Positions 1 through 10,031 of a DNA stretch of 37,149 bases are shown one piece after another. Where the stretch lies: positions 1 to 37,149 of the forward strand of contig NZ_FMBC01000046.1 of assembly GCF_900094795.1 (NCBI RefSeq). Reading direction: 5' to 3'. The notes under the pieces were generated by a model. It was not told the DNA's origin. It did no database searches and saw only the letters and a list, made by a program, of their open reading frames with translations. Position 1 is the stretch's first letter. Each line of letters opens with the position of its first letter. Made by a program: the position numbers and the translations under genes. The stretch comes from Kosakonia oryziphila (GTDB lineage: Bacteria > Pseudomonadota > Gammaproteobacteria > Enterobacterales > Enterobacteriaceae).

Positions 1-21
1 TGTGAAACGCGCTTTCTTCAT
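1..21 (-). CDS. Partial gene start, likely IS3-family transposase OrfA
   Basis: Only seven codons (MKKARFT) lie in the window; the gene runs off the left edge. The ribosome binding site GGAGG sits 8 bases before the ATG, so a real gene starts here. The heptapeptide resembles the N-terminus of small HTH-containing OrfA proteins of IS3-family elements. That is recognition from very few residues and remains tentative. Confidence 0.45.
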
Positions 22-95
22 GATGAGCCTCCATTGGTTGTATTTTAACCAGAGAAATCTATTGTGCGGTAAGACTAAATTCAGGGGGGACTACA
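1..95 (-). mobile_element. Probable end of an IS3-family insertion sequence
   Basis: A minus-strand start codon at 21–19 is followed by codons reading MKKARFT and preceded by a strong GGAGG site. This is how OrfA of many IS3-family (IS407/IS51-type) transposases begins. About 74 bp upstream, the minus strand reads TGTAGTCCCCCCTGAAT from position 95, which fits an IS3-type terminal repeat starting with TG. Only 95 bp are in the window, so the element cannot be named and the outer boundary is inferred from the TG/CA rule alone. It could instead be an unrelated gene start. Confidence 0.45.
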
Positions 96-134
96 ACTTG
101 ACCACCTGATGTAGCTATAAAGTTGCGGCATCTA

Positions 135-140
135 TATAAT
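135..140 (+). promoter_or_regulatory. Possible -10 element of rimO promoter
   Basis: A perfect TATAAT lies 18 bp before the rimO start codon. No good -35 hexamer is found 16–18 bp upstream; TTGACC at 98–103 is too far away. If used, the leader is only about a dozen bases long. Confidence 0.35.
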
Positions 141-158
141 CCCCGGCATTGTGAGTAA

Positions 159-1481
159 ATGATTGTACAAAAAATGTCTAAGATTGGATTTATATCACTA
201 GGCTGTCCGAAAAACCTGGTCGATTCTGAACGCATCCTTACCGAGCTGCGCACTGAAGGTTACGACGTTGTCCCGACTTATAACGATGCCGATATGGTTA
301 TCGTCAATACGTGCGGCTTTATCGACAGCGCGGTGCAAGAGTCGCTGGAAGCCATCGGCGAAGCGCTGAACGAAAATGGCAAAGTTATCGTGACTGGTTG
401 CCTGGGCGCGAAAAAAGATCAAATCCGCGAAGTGCATCCGAAGGTGCTGGAAATCACCGGGCCACACAGCTATGAGCAGGTGCTTTCCCATGTTCATCAC
501 TATGTGCCGAAACCGAAGCACAACCCGTTTACCAGCCTGGTGCCGGAACAGGGCGTAAAGCTGACACCGCGCCACTACGCGTATCTGAAAATTTCCGAAG
601 GCTGTAACCACCGTTGCACTTTCTGCATCATCCCGTCGATGCGCGGCGATCTGGTAAGCCGTCCGATTGGCGATGTGCTGGCCGAAGCCAAACGTCTGGT
701 CGATGCGGGCGTGAAAGAGTTGCTGGTGATCTCGCAGGATACTTCCGCTTACGGCGTGGATGTGAAACACCGCATGGGCTTCCATAACGGCGAGCCGGTA
801 AAAACCAGTATGGTCGGCCTGTGCGAGCAACTGGCGAAGCTCGGCGTCTGGACGCGCCTGCATTATGTTTATCCATATCCGCACGTTGATGATGTTATTC
901 CGCTGATGGCGGAAGGCAAAATCCTGCCGTACCTGGATATCCCGCTGCAACACGCCAGCCCGCGCATTCTCAAGCTGATGAAACGTCCGGGTTCGGTCGA
1001 TCGTCAATTAGCGCGCATCAAACAGTGGCGTGAGATTTGCCCGGAGCTGACCCTGCGCTCCACCTTTATCGTTGGCTTCCCTGGCGAAACCGAAGAAGAT
1101 TTCCAGATGCTGCTGAATTTCCTGAAAGAGGCGCGTCTGGATCGCGTCGGCTGCTTCAAATACAGCCCGGTGGAAGGCGCAACGGCCAACGAGCTGGCGG
1201 ATCAGGTGCCGGAAGAAGTGAAAGAGGAGCGCTGGAACCGCTTTATGCAGTTGCAGCAGCAGATCTCGGCGGAACGTTTGCAGGAAAAAATCGGCCGCGA
1301 AATTCTCGTCATCATTGATGAAGTGGATGAAGAAGGCGCGATTGGCCGCAGCATGGCAGATGCGCCGGAGATCGACGGCGCGGTGTACCTGAACGGTGAA
1401 ACGCGTGTCAAACCGGGCGATATAATCCGCGTGAAAGTGGAAAACGCCGACGAGTACGACCTGTGGGGAACTCGCGTTTAA
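159..1481 (+). CDS. rimO: Ribosomal protein S12 methylthiotransferase RimO
   Basis: RimO is a radical SAM methylthiotransferase that adds a beta-methylthio group to a conserved Asp of ribosomal protein S12. The 440-residue product has all three family domains. The N-terminal UPF0004 domain has cluster cysteines in GCPKN, NTCGF and GCLGA. The radical SAM core has the CxxxCxxC motif in GCNHRCTFC near residue 150. A C-terminal TRAM domain ends in YDLWGTRV. Length is within one residue of E. coli RimO. The ATG at 159 gives that length; a second ATG at 174 would remove five residues but keep every domain. The first seven residues differ from E. coli. It is transcribed towards the gsi operon and separated from it by a terminator hairpin. 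Confidence 0.96.
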   Translation: MIVQKMSKIGFISLGCPKNLVDSERILTELRTEGYDVVPTYNDADMVIVNTCGFIDSAVQESLEAIGEALNENGKVIVTGCLGAKKDQIREVHPKVLEITGPHSYEQVLSHVHHYVPKPKHNPFTSLVPEQGVKLTPRHYAYLKISEGCNHRCTFCIIPSMRGDLVSRPIGDVLAEAKRLVDAGVKELLVISQDTSAYGVDVKHRMGFHNGEPVKTSMVGLCEQLAKLGVWTRLHYVYPYPHVDDVIPLMAEGKILPYLDIPLQHASPRILKLMKRPGSVDRQLARIKQWREICPELTLRSTFIVGFPGETEEDFQMLLNFLKEARLDRVGCFKYSPVEGATANELADQVPEEVKEERWNRFMQLQQQISAERLQEKIGREILVIIDEVDEEGAIGRSMADAPEIDGAVYLNGETRVKPGDIIRVKVENADEYDLWGTRV

Positions 1482-1490
1482 GTCCATGAA

Positions 1491-1520
1491 AACCCGGCCA
1501 ATATGCCGGGTTTGTTGTTT
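1491..1520 (+). terminator. Rho-independent terminator of rimO
   Basis: Stem AACCCGGC (1491–1498), six-base loop, stem GCCGGGTT (1505–1512), then a T-rich run. It lies 10 bp after the rimO stop codon. Confidence 0.85.
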
Positions 1521-1543
1521 CTGTTGTAGCCTATTTCTCCCAG

Positions 1544-1571
1544 GCCGGATAAGCCGAAGCCACCACCCGGC
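1544..1571. repeat. REP-like palindrome between rimO and gsiD
   Basis: An imperfect hairpin starting GCCGGATAAGCCG and ending CACCCGGC, typical of enterobacterial REP/PU units. It sits between the convergent rimO and gsiD genes, where it could protect mRNA ends or help termination. The E. coli genes yliE and yliF, which I recall at this position, are absent. Confidence 0.6.
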
Positions 1572-1587
1572 ATATATCCGTTCGGCC

Positions 1588-2499
1588 TTATCCTTTAATC
1601 TTCGGATCCAGCGCGTCGCGCAGGCCGTCGCCGAACAGATTAAACGCCAGCACCGTCAGAAAGATCGCCAGTGACGGAAACAGCGCCACATGCGGGGCAA
1701 TCACCATATCCGCACGGGCTTCATTGAGCATCGCGCCCCACTCCGGCGTCGGCGGCTGTGCGCCCATACCGAGAAACGACAGGCTGGCGGCAGAGATAAT
1801 CGAGGTGCCGATACGCATGGTGAAATAGACCACTATCGACGATACCGTTCCCGGCAGAATATGATGAAACAAAATCACCGCATCACTGGCGCCGATGCTG
1901 CGCGCCGACTCGATAAACGTCTGCTGCTTCAGCACCAGCGTATTGCCGCGCACCAGACGGGCAAAAGCGGGTACCGAGAATACGGCCACGGCGATGATCA
2001 CGTTCGCCATCCCACTTCCCATCACCGCCACCACTGCGATCGCCAACAAAATGCCGGGAAAAGCGAACAGCACATCACAGATGCGCATGATAAGGCGATC
2101 CCACCAGCCTTCGTAATAACCCGCCAGTAGCCCAAGTACCGTCCCAATGGCTGCGCCAATCAGTACGGCAAAAAGACCGGCCGCCAGCGAGATTTGTGCG
2201 CCAACCAGCACGCGGCTGAAGATATCGCGCCCCAGAGAATCGACGCCGAACCAGTGCACCAGCGACGGCCCCTCATTCAGGCGGTCATAGTCGAAGTAAG
2301 TTTCCGCATCATAGGGAGCAATCCACGGCGCGATCACTGCCAGCAGGATCAGCAGCAATACAAACAGCCCGGCAGCCATAGCCAGCGGCTGACGGCAAAA
2401 ACGTCGCCAGAACTCATGCCACGGCGTGCGGACATGTCCCGGTTTCACCACCGGCATGGCCTTCAGAATCGCCTGTCGGCGCCAGTTAAACAATCGCAT
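1588..2499 (-). CDS. gsiD: Glutathione ABC transporter permease GsiD
   Basis: One of the two inner-membrane permeases of the glutathione importer GsiABCD. The 303-residue protein has the same length as E. coli GsiD and is highly similar throughout. It has a cytoplasmic N-terminal stretch, a first hydrophobic helix around residues 40–60, and the BPD_transp_1 core. The EAA loop that docks on the ATPase is visible as [21 protein letters not shown] (about residues 198–217). Its ATG follows the gsiC stop with only two bases between, so the two are probably translationally coupled. It is the last gene of the operon. Confidence 0.95.
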   Translation of the reverse strand: MRLFNWRRQAILKAMPVVKPGHVRTPWHEFWRRFCRQPLAMAAGLFVLLLILLAVIAPWIAPYDAETYFDYDRLNEGPSLVHWFGVDSLGRDIFSRVLVGAQISLAAGLFAVLIGAAIGTVLGLLAGYYEGWWDRLIMRICDVLFAFPGILLAIAVVAVMGSGMANVIIAVAVFSVPAFARLVRGNTLVLKQQTFIESARSIGASDAVILFHHILPGTVSSIVVYFTMRIGTSIISAASLSFLGMGAQPPTPEWGAMLNEARADMVIAPHVALFPSLAIFLTVLAFNLFGDGLRDALDPKIKG

Positions 2500-2501
2500 C
2501 C

Positions 2502-3422
2502 TTACTTATACCTGATAGCAGGGTTGAGCGCGGCGTAGAGCACATCAACCACCAAGTTGATAAGAATAAATTCCAGCGAGAAGAGCAGCACCTCCGCCTG
2601 GATCACCGGATAGTCGCGCATATCCACCGAGTCCACCAGCAAACGTCCCAGCCCCGGCCAGTTAAAGACTTTTTCCACCACAATCGAGCCGCCCAGCAGG
2701 AAGCCAAATTGTAGCCCCATCATGGTGACGACCGGGATCATCGCATTACGCAGACCGTGCTTAAGTATCACCCAACGTTCGCTGACGCCTTTCGCGCGCG
2801 CGGTGCGCATATAATCTTCATTCAGCACATCGACAAACGAAGCGCGAGTGAAGCGCGCCATCACGGCGGCCACGGCCGCGCCCAGCGTCAGAGAAGGCAA
2901 AATATAGTGCCGCCAGCTATCAGCGCCCACAGTCGGCAGCCAGCCCAATTCAACGGAGAAGATTTGCATCAGCAACATCCCCAGCGCAAAAGCGGGGAAT
3001 GAGATCCCGGTGACCGCCAACGCCATTCCCAGATGATCCGGCCAGCGGTTGCGCCACACGGCGGCGGCAATTCCCGCGCCCAACCCGAACAGCATCGCCC
3101 AGAACATGCTGGTGAGGGTTAACAGCAGCGTCGGCATAAAGCGGCTGGCGATCTCCTCCGCCACCGGGCGGCGGGACGCCATCGAAATGCCGAAATCCCC
3201 CTGCAACGCGCTGGTGATGTAGTGCCAGAACTGTAACCACAGCGGCTGATCCAGCCCAAGCTGACGGCGCACCAGTTCAATCACCTGCGCGTCAGCCTCC
3301 TGCCCGGCAATCAGACGAGCCGGATCGCCGGGCAGTAAATGCACAAACAGAAACACCAGCACGGCCACAATCAGTAGCGTCGGGATCAGGCCCAGCAGAC
3401 GTTTAATAATATAATTCAGCAT
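2502..3422 (-). CDS. gsiC: Glutathione ABC transporter permease GsiC
   Basis: Second inner-membrane permease of the glutathione importer. Starting at the ATG at 3422 ([11 protein letters not shown]) gives 306 residues, the E. coli length. An upstream in-frame start would add ten residues with no homology. The sequence has an N-terminal membrane helix, the typical DppB-family segment [12 protein letters not shown], and the EAA loop [18 protein letters not shown] in the C-terminal half. It pairs with GsiD and is flanked by gsiB upstream (50-bp gap) and gsiD downstream. Confidence 0.95.
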   Translation of the reverse strand: MLNYIIKRLLGLIPTLLIVAVLVFLFVHLLPGDPARLIAGQEADAQVIELVRRQLGLDQPLWLQFWHYITSALQGDFGISMASRRPVAEEIASRFMPTLLLTLTSMFWAMLFGLGAGIAAAVWRNRWPDHLGMALAVTGISFPAFALGMLLMQIFSVELGWLPTVGADSWRHYILPSLTLGAAVAAVMARFTRASFVDVLNEDYMRTARAKGVSERWVILKHGLRNAMIPVVTMMGLQFGFLLGGSIVVEKVFNWPGLGRLLVDSVDMRDYPVIQAEVLLFSLEFILINLVVDVLYAALNPAIRYK

Positions 3423-3472
3423 CGCTCGTTCCCTCATACCCCCTTCCATCAAGTCAAGGTGGAATGAGTCAG

Positions 3473-5014
3473 TTATTTCACCAAATCAGCATTGTCAAAA
3501 CTGAACCCGGTATCTGGCATGATATAGAAACCGGTCAGCTTCTTGTTATGCGCGGAGACCAACTTTTCCACCACCAGCGGCACCCATGGAGATTCCTGCC
3601 AGATGATGTCCTGCGCCTGCTTGTACAAACGCTCTTTCTCTTGTGGGTTGGTGATTCTCAGCGCATCAACAAAGTCTTTATCCACCTGAGGGTTACTGTA
3701 AAACGCGGTGTTGAACTGCGTCGGCGGCCAGTTCCATGAAGCAAACAGCGGCGACAGCCCCCAGTCCGCTTCGCCGGTTGAGGCCGACCAGCCGGTATAA
3801 AACATGCGTACGCCGCTCTGCTTCTGTCCTTCGCCTTCCACTTGCGCCGCGCGCTGCCCGGCATCCATCGCTGTCACCTGCACTTTAATCCCTACCTGCG
3901 CCAGTTGCTGCTGGGTAAACTGCAACACCTTCTGCGCGGTACTGTGGTTGTGCGACGACCATAGCGTCGTGGTGAAGCCCTGCGGATAACCCGCCTCTTT
4001 TAACAGCTCGCGGGCTTTTGCCGGATCGTAAGGCCAGGGCTGATACGCCTGCGAATAGAGGATCGATGGCGGCAACACGCCAGTCGCGGGCGTGGCGAAA
4101 CCGGCAAAAGCCACCTTCACCAGCGCCGGGCGGTTGATAGCGTAGTTAATCGCTTCGCGCACTTTTGGGTTATCAAACGGCTTTTGCGTGACATTCATGC
4201 TGATGTAGCGCTGCAAAATCGACGGGCTGGCGACCAGTTCAAGTTTGCTGTTTCTCTTTAGCACTTCCGCCTGCTCATAAGGGATCGGAAATGCGAACTG
4301 CGCCTCGCCGGTTTGCAGCATCGCCGCACGGGTATTGTTATCCACCACCGGGCGCCAGGTGATGGAATCGAGTTTTGGCAGCCCTTTCTGCCAGTAGCCG
4401 TCGAACTTCTTCACCTTCACAAAGTCGGTCTGATTCCAGTCTTCCAGTTCATACGGGCCGGTCCCTACCGGATGAAAACCGATATCTTTGCCGTACTTTT
4501 TCAGCGCCGCCGGGGAGATCATCACCGTAGCCGGATGCGCCAGGATATTGATAAACGCCGAGAAGGGCTGCTTAAGAATGATTTTTACCGTGTAGCGGTC
4601 CACCACCTCGGTTAAATCGATATTTTTATACAGGTTGTAGCGCTTCAGGCTGCTATCCGGATCGCTGGCGCGATCGAGGTTGGCCTTAACGGCCGCAGCG
4701 TCAAAATCGGTTCCATCCTGAAACTTCACGCCCTGCCGCAGAAAAATGGTGTAGATCAGCCCGTCGGCAGAAACCGTGTAGCTTTGCGCCAGCACATTCT
4801 CCAGTTGCATATCTCTATTCAGGCCAAACAACCCCTGATAAAAGGATTTCGCTACCGCCTGCGACAACGTGTCATTGGCATCATAGGGATCGAGCGTGGT
4901 GAAATTGGAGCCAACCGCAACCACTACGTCTTTCATGGCAAAGGCCTGCGTAGCGGTCAGCGCGAACAACACGCCTGCAACGATCCGCCACTGCCGGTAA
5001 ACGAATTGTGTCAT
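3473..5014 (-). CDS. gsiB: Glutathione-binding periplasmic protein GsiB
   Basis: Solute-binding protein of the Gsi importer, SBP_bac_5 (DppA/OppA-like) family, acting in the periplasm. The 513-residue product has a Sec signal peptide of about 26 residues ending TQAFA, followed by a mature start of [12 protein letters not shown]. The family signature, with its motifs VKFQDGTDF and [10 protein letters not shown], is intact. The signal peptide differs from E. coli, while the mature part is close to identical in many stretches. A strong AGGAGA ribosome site precedes the ATG. The larger predicted output than the permeases expected for a binding protein fits this strong site. Confidence 0.95.
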   Translation of the reverse strand: MTQFVYRQWRIVAGVLFALTATQAFAMKDVVVAVGSNFTTLDPYDANDTLSQAVAKSFYQGLFGLNRDMQLENVLAQSYTVSADGLIYTIFLRQGVKFQDGTDFDAAAVKANLDRASDPDSSLKRYNLYKNIDLTEVVDRYTVKIILKQPFSAFINILAHPATVMISPAALKKYGKDIGFHPVGTGPYELEDWNQTDFVKVKKFDGYWQKGLPKLDSITWRPVVDNNTRAAMLQTGEAQFAFPIPYEQAEVLKRNSKLELVASPSILQRYISMNVTQKPFDNPKVREAINYAINRPALVKVAFAGFATPATGVLPPSILYSQAYQPWPYDPAKARELLKEAGYPQGFTTTLWSSHNHSTAQKVLQFTQQQLAQVGIKVQVTAMDAGQRAAQVEGEGQKQSGVRMFYTGWSASTGEADWGLSPLFASWNWPPTQFNTAFYSNPQVDKDFVDALRITNPQEKERLYKQAQDIIWQESPWVPLVVEKLVSAHNKKLTGFYIMPDTGFSFDNADLVK

Positions 5015-5047
5015 GTTGCTCTCCTGAATAACCCTGCCACTACTCAG

Positions 5048-6919
5048 TTAAAAACGGGACTGCGTACTGCCAGGCGTGGAACGGGCGACATAGTGCCCCG
5101 GCCCCACGTTCTGCAACTGCACGCGTTGCATCGACTCGCCAGGCTTGAGGATATTGCTGGGCATGTCATCAGATAACAGCACTCTTTGCGCATGAGTATG
5201 CGCAGGATCGGCCACCGGAACCGCCGACATTAATTTGCGCGTATAGGGGTGTTGCGGGTTTTCGAATACCGCGCGGCGTGGACCAATCTCAACAATCTGC
5301 CCAAGGTACATTACCGCCACCCGGTGGCTGATACGCTCCACCACCGCCATATCGTGGGAAATAAACAGGAACGCGATCCCCATTTCACGCTGAAGATCGA
5401 GCAATAAATTGATGATCTGCGCACGGATAGAGACATCCAGCGCAGAGACCGGCTCATCCGCTACCACCACGCGCGGATTCAGCGCCAGCGCACGGGCAAT
5501 GCAGATGCGCTGGCGCTGACCGCCAGAAAATTCATGTGGATAACGCCAGGCGTGCTCCGGTTTCAGACCGACGCGTTCCAGCAACCACTCAATCCGCTGA
5601 TGCCCCTCTTTATCTGCTAATAAATTGTGCACCCGCAGCGGCTCGATAATAGAATCGCCCACCGTCTGACGGGGATCCAGCGAAGCACAAGGATCCTGGA
5701 AAATAAACTGAATATCGCGACGCACCTGCTTCAATTTGCTGTCCGGCAACGTGTCGATCCGCTGACCGTTAAAGATAATCGAACCGCCCTGACTCTCCAC
5801 CAGCCGCAGCAGCGCCCGCCCGGTAGTTGACTTTCCGCAGCCGGATTCACCGACCAGCGACAGCGTTTCGCCCGGCCAGAGATCAAAGCTGATGCCTTCC
5901 ACCGCATGCACCTCTTTGGTCACACGGTTGAGAATGCCACTGCGCAGCGGAAAGCGCACCTCCAGGTCGCGTACCTGCAAAATCGGCTCACCCGGCACCT
6001 CGGTATTCTGTTCGGTTTCCGCTTCCTGATACTGAGGGTTTTTCATGGAAATTAGCGGAAAACGGCGCGGCAGGTTGCTGCCATTCATCGCGCCGAGTTT
6101 AGGCACTGCGGCCAGTAGCGCTTTGGTATAAGGATGAGACGGCGCATTGAAAACCTGATCGACCGTGCCAGTCTCCACCGCTTCGCCATTGTTCATCACC
6201 AGAACCCGATCGGCGACATCCGCCACCACGCCCATGTCGTGAGTGATAAAAATCACCCCCATCGACATCTCTTTTTGCAGCACCGCAATCAATTGCAGGA
6301 TCTGCGCCTGGATCGTGACATCCAGCGCGGTGGTCGGCTCATCGGCGATCAGCACCGCCGGGCGACACGACAGCGCCATCGCAATCATCACCCGCTGGCG
6401 CATACCACCGGAAAGCTGATGCGGAAAGCTGGATAAAGTGGCCTGCGACTCCGGAATGCGCACCAGGTCGAGCATGCGGCGCGCTTCATTCATCGCATCT
6501 TCACGCCCCAGCCGCTGGTGCAGGCGAATCGACTCGGCAATCTGCTCACCAACCGGGAAGACCGGGTTGAGCGAGGTCATCGGTTCCTGAAAAATCATCG
6601 CAATGTCGGCACCGCGCACGCTGCGCATCTGTGACGAAGAGAGGTGGGTCAGTTCCACTTTCTGACTATTGCGCCGCGTCAGACGCATATGATCGCAGCT
6701 CACTTCACCGCCCGCCTGTTCAATCAGGCGCAGCAGCGACAGCGCGGTCACCGATTTACCGGAGCCGGATTCGCCGACAATAGCCAGCGTTTCGCCACGT
6801 TTCAGGGAGAATGAGAGGTGGTGTACCGCCGGGATCAGCACTTTTTCATCACGAAAACCGATATTCAGATTGCAGACATCCAGCACCACATCGGCATCTG
6901 TCTCTACTCCGTGCGACAC
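5048..6919 (-). CDS. gsiA: Glutathione import ATP-binding protein GsiA
   Basis: Cytoplasmic ATPase that powers glutathione uptake through GsiC/GsiD. It is a tandem fusion of two ABC domains. The first has Walker A GESGSGKS near residue 49 and signature LSGGMRQR. The second has Walker A GESGCGKS and signature FSGGQRQR. Each carries an oligopeptide-type C-terminal extension. I chose the GTG at 6919 because it gives exactly 623 residues, the E. coli length, and because AAGGAG lies six bases upstream; the more distal GTG at 6937 lacks this. The iaaA remnant stops at 6930, inside this ribosome binding site, so translation is probably coupled. Confidence 0.94.
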   Translation of the reverse strand: MSHGVETDADVVLDVCNLNIGFRDEKVLIPAVHHLSFSLKRGETLAIVGESGSGKSVTALSLLRLIEQAGGEVSCDHMRLTRRNSQKVELTHLSSSQMRSVRGADIAMIFQEPMTSLNPVFPVGEQIAESIRLHQRLGREDAMNEARRMLDLVRIPESQATLSSFPHQLSGGMRQRVMIAMALSCRPAVLIADEPTTALDVTIQAQILQLIAVLQKEMSMGVIFITHDMGVVADVADRVLVMNNGEAVETGTVDQVFNAPSHPYTKALLAAVPKLGAMNGSNLPRRFPLISMKNPQYQEAETEQNTEVPGEPILQVRDLEVRFPLRSGILNRVTKEVHAVEGISFDLWPGETLSLVGESGCGKSTTGRALLRLVESQGGSIIFNGQRIDTLPDSKLKQVRRDIQFIFQDPCASLDPRQTVGDSIIEPLRVHNLLADKEGHQRIEWLLERVGLKPEHAWRYPHEFSGGQRQRICIARALALNPRVVVADEPVSALDVSIRAQIINLLLDLQREMGIAFLFISHDMAVVERISHRVAVMYLGQIVEIGPRRAVFENPQHPYTRKLMSAVPVADPAHTHAQRVLLSDDMPSNILKPGESMQRVQLQNVGPGHYVARSTPGSTQSRF

Positions 6920-6929
6920 CCCACTCTCC

Positions 6930-7076
6930 TTACTCACAATAAATGCCTACATTCGGCGCATCGCTGGCATAGCCCCAGGCGCAGTACATCCCTTCGCTGT
7001 TAAACGGCAATACGACATTACCTTCACGATCGATAGCAATCAGCCCGCCATGTATTGCGATTACCACTTTCACCAT
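6930..7076 (-). pseudogene. iaaA: iaaA remnant: in-frame internal deletion, 48 codons left
   Basis: E. coli has the ~320-residue isoaspartyl peptidase/L-asparaginase IaaA here, as first gene of the gsi operon. This ORF starts with the IaaA N-terminus (MVKVVIAIHGG) and jumps directly to its C-terminal end (GGLIAIDREGNVVLPFNSEG onward), joined at a shared Gly-Gly. It then stops early after GIYCE. The catalytic Thr, the autocleavage site and nearly all of both subunits are missing, so no enzyme activity is possible. The frame is preserved and the stop overlaps the gsiA ribosome site. It may now serve as a short translated leader for gsiA. Basis: alignment from memory to E. coli IaaA. Confidence 0.85.
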
Positions 7077-7115
7077 TTGTGCTGCCTGGGTTCTCTTCGT
7101 TTCCGACGATTTGTG

Positions 7116-7144
7116 AATATAAAAATTCGTTACAACGATGTAAA
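7116..7144 (-). promoter_or_regulatory. Sigma-70 promoter for the iaaA'-gsiABCD operon
   Basis: On the minus strand, TTTACA (7144–7139) and TATATT (7121–7116) are separated by exactly 17 bp. The predicted start of transcription is near 7109, about 33 bp before the iaaA remnant ATG. The promoter is intact, so the deletion in iaaA should not silence gsi. Confidence 0.6.
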
Positions 7145-7162
7145 GCGATGTGATTACAACGA
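7130..7162. repeat. Paired TTACAACGA repeats in the iaaA/moeA divergent region
   Basis: TTACAACGA occurs at 7130–7138 and again at 7154–7162, 24 bp apart in the same orientation. One copy fills the spacer of the gsi promoter and the other lies just upstream of its -35. This layout suits a transcription factor site, but I do not recognise the factor. Confidence 0.45.
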
Positions 7163-7239
7163 GGTATCTGTGAAGCGTGTTGGCGACACACCTTTTCTGC
7201 CATAATGTGCCCCTCAACGCATTGTGCAGGACAGTAAAT

Positions 7240-8472
7240 ATGGAATCATCAAATGGCCTGATCTCACTGGAGACGGCCCTGTCACAGATGTTGTCACGTA
7301 TTACACCACTGACAGAAAGTGAAACATTGCCGCTCATCGCCTGCTTTGGCCGCGTGGCGGCGGAAGATATTATCTCCCCGCTAAATGTCCCCGGTTTTGA
7401 TAACTCGGCGATGGACGGTTATGCCGTGCGTATCGCCGATGTCAATAACGGCAGCGCGTTACCGGTGGCGGGCAAAGCCTTTGCCGGGCAGCCTTTCTTA
7501 GGCGAGTGGCCAGCGGGCACCTGCGTGCGCATTATGACCGGTGCACCGATTCCTGCCGGTTGCGATGCCGTGGTGATGCAGGAACAAACCGAGCAAACAG
7601 ACGCCGGTATCCGCTTTACCGCCGAGGTACGCAAAAATCAGAACATCCGCAGGGTCGGTGAAGATATCACCAAAGACGCCGTGGTGTTTCGCGCCGGTAC
7701 TAAACTGACCGCTGCCGAGTTGCCAGTGCTGGCGTCGCTGGGTATTGCTGAAGTTTCTGTGCTGCGTAAAGTACGCGTGGCGCTGTTCTCTACCGGTGAT
7801 GAGCTGCAACTGCCGGGACAACCGCTGGCCGACGGGCAAATTTATGACACCAACCGCCTGGCTATCCATCTGATGCTGACGCAACTGGGTTACGAGGTGA
7901 TTAACCTCGGTATTATTGCGGACGATCCGGAAAAACTGCGCGCGACCTTTATTGCCGCAGATCAGCAGGCCGATGTCGTAATCAGCTCCGGTGGCGTGTC
8001 GGTAGGTGAAGCCGATTACACAAAAACCATCCTCGACGAACTGGGTGAGATCGCCTTCTGGAAGCTGGCGATTAAGCCCGGTAAACCGTTCGCCTTCGGC
8101 AAGCTGAGCCACAGTTGGTTCTGCGGTCTGCCCGGCAATCCGGTTTCCGCTGTCCTCACCTTCTACCAACTGGTGCAGCCGTTGCTGGCAAAACTGAGTG
8201 GCGATACGGCCGTTTTCCAGCCGCTGCGTTTTCGCGCCCGCGCCGTGGAGCGGTTGAAAAAGACACCGGGGCGTCTCGATTTCCAGCGCGGCATAGTAAG
8301 CCGTGGCAAAGATGGCTCGCTGGAAGTGCGCAGCACCGGGCATCAGGGTTCGCACATATTCAGCTCCTTCAGCCAGGGCAACTGTTTCGTGGTACTGGAG
8401 CGTGAGCGCGGCAATATCGAAGCGGGCGAATGGGTAGACGTTGAGATGTTTACCCCTCTTTTTGGAGGCTAA
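7240..8472 (+). CDS. moeA: Molybdopterin molybdenumtransferase MoeA
   Basis: MoeA inserts molybdate into adenylylated molybdopterin, the last step of molybdenum cofactor synthesis, in the cytoplasm. Starting at the ATG at 7240 ([14 protein letters not shown]) gives 410 residues, against 411 in E. coli. The MoeA/gephyrin features are present: DNSAMDGYA near residue 56, the MPT-binding domain with FSTGDELQ and [14 protein letters not shown], and GLPGNPVSA. An in-frame ATG at 7177 would add 21 unrelated residues. It overlaps nothing and is followed after two bases by moeB, whose ribosome site GGAGG lies inside the moeA end. Confidence 0.95.
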   Translation: MESSNGLISLETALSQMLSRITPLTESETLPLIACFGRVAAEDIISPLNVPGFDNSAMDGYAVRIADVNNGSALPVAGKAFAGQPFLGEWPAGTCVRIMTGAPIPAGCDAVVMQEQTEQTDAGIRFTAEVRKNQNIRRVGEDITKDAVVFRAGTKLTAAELPVLASLGIAEVSVLRKVRVALFSTGDELQLPGQPLADGQIYDTNRLAIHLMLTQLGYEVINLGIIADDPEKLRATFIAADQQADVVISSGGVSVGEADYTKTILDELGEIAFWKLAIKPGKPFAFGKLSHSWFCGLPGNPVSAVLTFYQLVQPLLAKLSGDTAVFQPLRFRARAVERLKKTPGRLDFQRGIVSRGKDGSLEVRSTGHQGSHIFSSFSQGNCFVVLERERGNIEAGEWVDVEMFTPLFGG

Positions 8473-8474
8473 AG

Positions 8475-9224
8475 ATGGTCGAACTCAGCGATGCGGAGAT
8501 GATGCGCTACAACCGGCAGATCATTCTGCGCGGTTTTGATTTTGACGGTCAGGAGCGGTTAAAAGCCGCCCGCGTGCTGGTGGTCGGCCTGGGTGGCCTG
8601 GGTTGCGCTGCGGCGCAGTATCTGGCGGCGGCGGGCGCCGGACAGATGACACTGCTCGATTTCGATACCGTGGCGCTCTCCAATCTGCAACGCCAGACGC
8701 TGCACAGCGATGCGGATATCGGTGCGGCAAAAGTGGATTCCGCCCGCGAATCGCTGCTGCGCATTAACCCGCACGCACAGTACACCGTCATCAATACGCT
8801 GCTGGATGAAACAGCGCTGTTCGCGCAAATTGCCGCCCATGACCTGGTGCTGGACTGCACCGATAATGTCGCTATTCGCAATCAACTCAACGCGGGTTGT
8901 TTTCAGCATAAAGTACCGTTGGTGTCCGGCGCGGCCATTCGTATGGAGGGGCAGATCAGCGTCTTTACCTGGCAAGAAAATACCCCCTGCTATCACTGTC
9001 TGAGCCGCCTGTTTGGCGAAAACGCGCTGACCTGCGTGGAAGCCGGGGTGATGGCGCCATTAGTGGGCGTGATTGGTTCGTTGCAAGCAATGGAAGCGAT
9101 AAAAGTACTGGCACACTATGGCACGCCAGCGGCGGGAAAAATCGTCATGTATGATGCAATGACCTGCCAGTTCCGCGAAATGAAACTGCCGCGAAATCCC
9201 GCCTGTGAGGTATGCGGCGGCTGA
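8475..9224 (+). CDS. moeB: Molybdopterin-synthase adenylyltransferase MoeB
   Basis: MoeB activates the C-terminus of the MoaD sulfur carrier by adenylation, supplying molybdopterin synthase. The 249 residues match E. coli MoeB in length. The ThiF/E1-like fold shows the nucleotide-binding GLGGLGCAA near residue 38, the DCTDN motif, and two CxxC zinc-binding pairs (CYHC and CEVC) near residues 172 and 245. It forms a two-gene operon with moeA. Together with the GRE and FNR site nearby this is a region rich in functions for anaerobic life, although that clustering is also found in E. coli. Confidence 0.95.
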   Translation: MVELSDAEMMRYNRQIILRGFDFDGQERLKAARVLVVGLGGLGCAAAQYLAAAGAGQMTLLDFDTVALSNLQRQTLHSDADIGAAKVDSARESLLRINPHAQYTVINTLLDETALFAQIAAHDLVLDCTDNVAIRNQLNAGCFQHKVPLVSGAAIRMEGQISVFTWQENTPCYHCLSRLFGENALTCVEAGVMAPLVGVIGSLQAMEAIKVLAHYGTPAAGKIVMYDAMTCQFREMKLPRNPACEVCGG

Positions 9225-9231
9225 ATTCGTT

Positions 9232-9253
9232 GCCGGATGGTACGCCACCCGGC
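9232..9253. terminator. REP-type hairpin between moeB and fsaA
   Basis: GCCGGATGG, loop TACG, CCACCCGGC, with one mismatch. It lies 8 bp after moeB stop and 8 bp before the fsaA stop, so it is well placed to separate the convergent transcripts. There is no clear T-run. Confidence 0.55.
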
Positions 9254-9260
9254 TTATCAC

Positions 9261-9923
9261 TCAGAGCGTGACGCGACCAAAGGCCGCCAGCCAGTCCTGT
9301 TCAAACTTCTCAACGGCCGCACTCACTGCCGGAGCGGCAATCATCTGCTGCGCCACATCCAGCGGCAGCGTAATAGATCCGCACCCCGCCAGCAGGCAGT
9401 CCAGCGCCTGGCGCGGTGTTTTAAAGCTCGCCGCCAGCACTTTCGATTGCGGCGCATGCAGTGTGAGCAGGCGCTGCAAATCCGTCACGGTCTGAATTCC
9501 GTCGCCACCCTGCGCATCCACGCGGTTAACATACGGCGCGATATACTCAGCGCCCGCCAGCGCCGCCAACAATCCCTGCGCTGCACCGTAAACGGCAGTA
9601 CCGAGCGTCGGAATACCTTCCGCTTTTAAGCGCTTGATGGCCGCCAGGCCTTCTGCTGTCACCGGCACTTTCACCACCAGATCGGCCACCATTTCCCGCA
9701 GCTTATGCGCTTCGGCCACCATACCGGCAGCATCATTCGCCAACACCTGGGCAAACAGCCGCCCACGGCCGTCCAGCGCCTCATGCAAGGCAGGCAGCAG
9801 TTTCTCAATTGGCACAGCGCCGCTGGCGACAATGCTGGGGTTCGTGGTTACGCCCGCCAACGGGAAGACACGCGCCAGCTTTTTCACTGCCGCAATATCA
9901 GAGGTATCAAGATAGAGTTCCAT
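9261..9923 (-). CDS. fsaA: Fructose-6-phosphate aldolase FsaA
   Basis: A class I aldolase of the transaldolase family that splits fructose 6-phosphate into dihydroxyacetone and glyceraldehyde 3-phosphate in vitro; its physiological role is unsettled. The 220 residues starting at the ATG at 9923 equal the E. coli length. The Schiff-base lysine is Lys85 in VVKVPVT, and family motifs [19 protein letters not shown] and AASFKTPRQ are intact. AGGTGA precedes the start. It is transcribed away from pflEF from the same intergenic region, which holds an FNR-like box and two TTTC-N4-GAAA palindromes, so the two units may be co-regulated. Confidence 0.94.
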   Translation of the reverse strand: MELYLDTSDIAAVKKLARVFPLAGVTTNPSIVASGAVPIEKLLPALHEALDGRGRLFAQVLANDAAGMVAEAHKLREMVADLVVKVPVTAEGLAAIKRLKAEGIPTLGTAVYGAAQGLLAALAGAEYIAPYVNRVDAQGGDGIQTVTDLQRLLTLHAPQSKVLAASFKTPRQALDCLLAGCGSITLPLDVAQQMIAAPAVSAAVEKFEQDWLAAFGRVTL

Positions 9924-9988
9924 CGTTTTCACCTGAAGTGTGAGTTTTCGCATGCTTTAACGCTATCACGCGGCAACCTGCCTAAGAG

Positions 9989-10002
9989 TTGACCTTTATC
10001 AA
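9989..10002 (+). promoter_or_regulatory. FNR-like box upstream of pflE
   Basis: TTGACCTTTATCAA differs from the FNR consensus TTGAT-N4-ATCAA at one base. Its centre (9995.5) is 41.5 bp before a start site at about 10037, which is placed by the -10-like TTTAAT at 10025–10030. That is the standard class II activator geometry and suits an oxygen-sensitive glycyl-radical enzyme. Confidence 0.65.
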
Positions 10003-10006
10003 AATA

Positions 10007-10022
10007 ACTTTCATTCGAAAGT
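10007..10022. promoter_or_regulatory. Palindromic operator ACTTTC-ATTC-GAAAGT (pflE site 1)
   Basis: Perfect 6-bp arms around a 4-bp centre, located between the FNR-like box and the -10 of pflE, a position where binding would block RNA polymerase. The same pattern recurs before ybiV and ybiU. The cognate regulator is unknown. Confidence 0.6.
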
Positions 10023-10031
10023 AATTTAATA

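Noticed and set aside
198..1007. Long minus-strand reading frame inside rimO
   Set aside because: It is the shadow of rimO, has no recognisable domain and no ribosome binding site.
174..1481. rimO starting at the second ATG (174)
   Set aside because: Possible, but the ATG at 159 gives a length within one residue of E. coli RimO.
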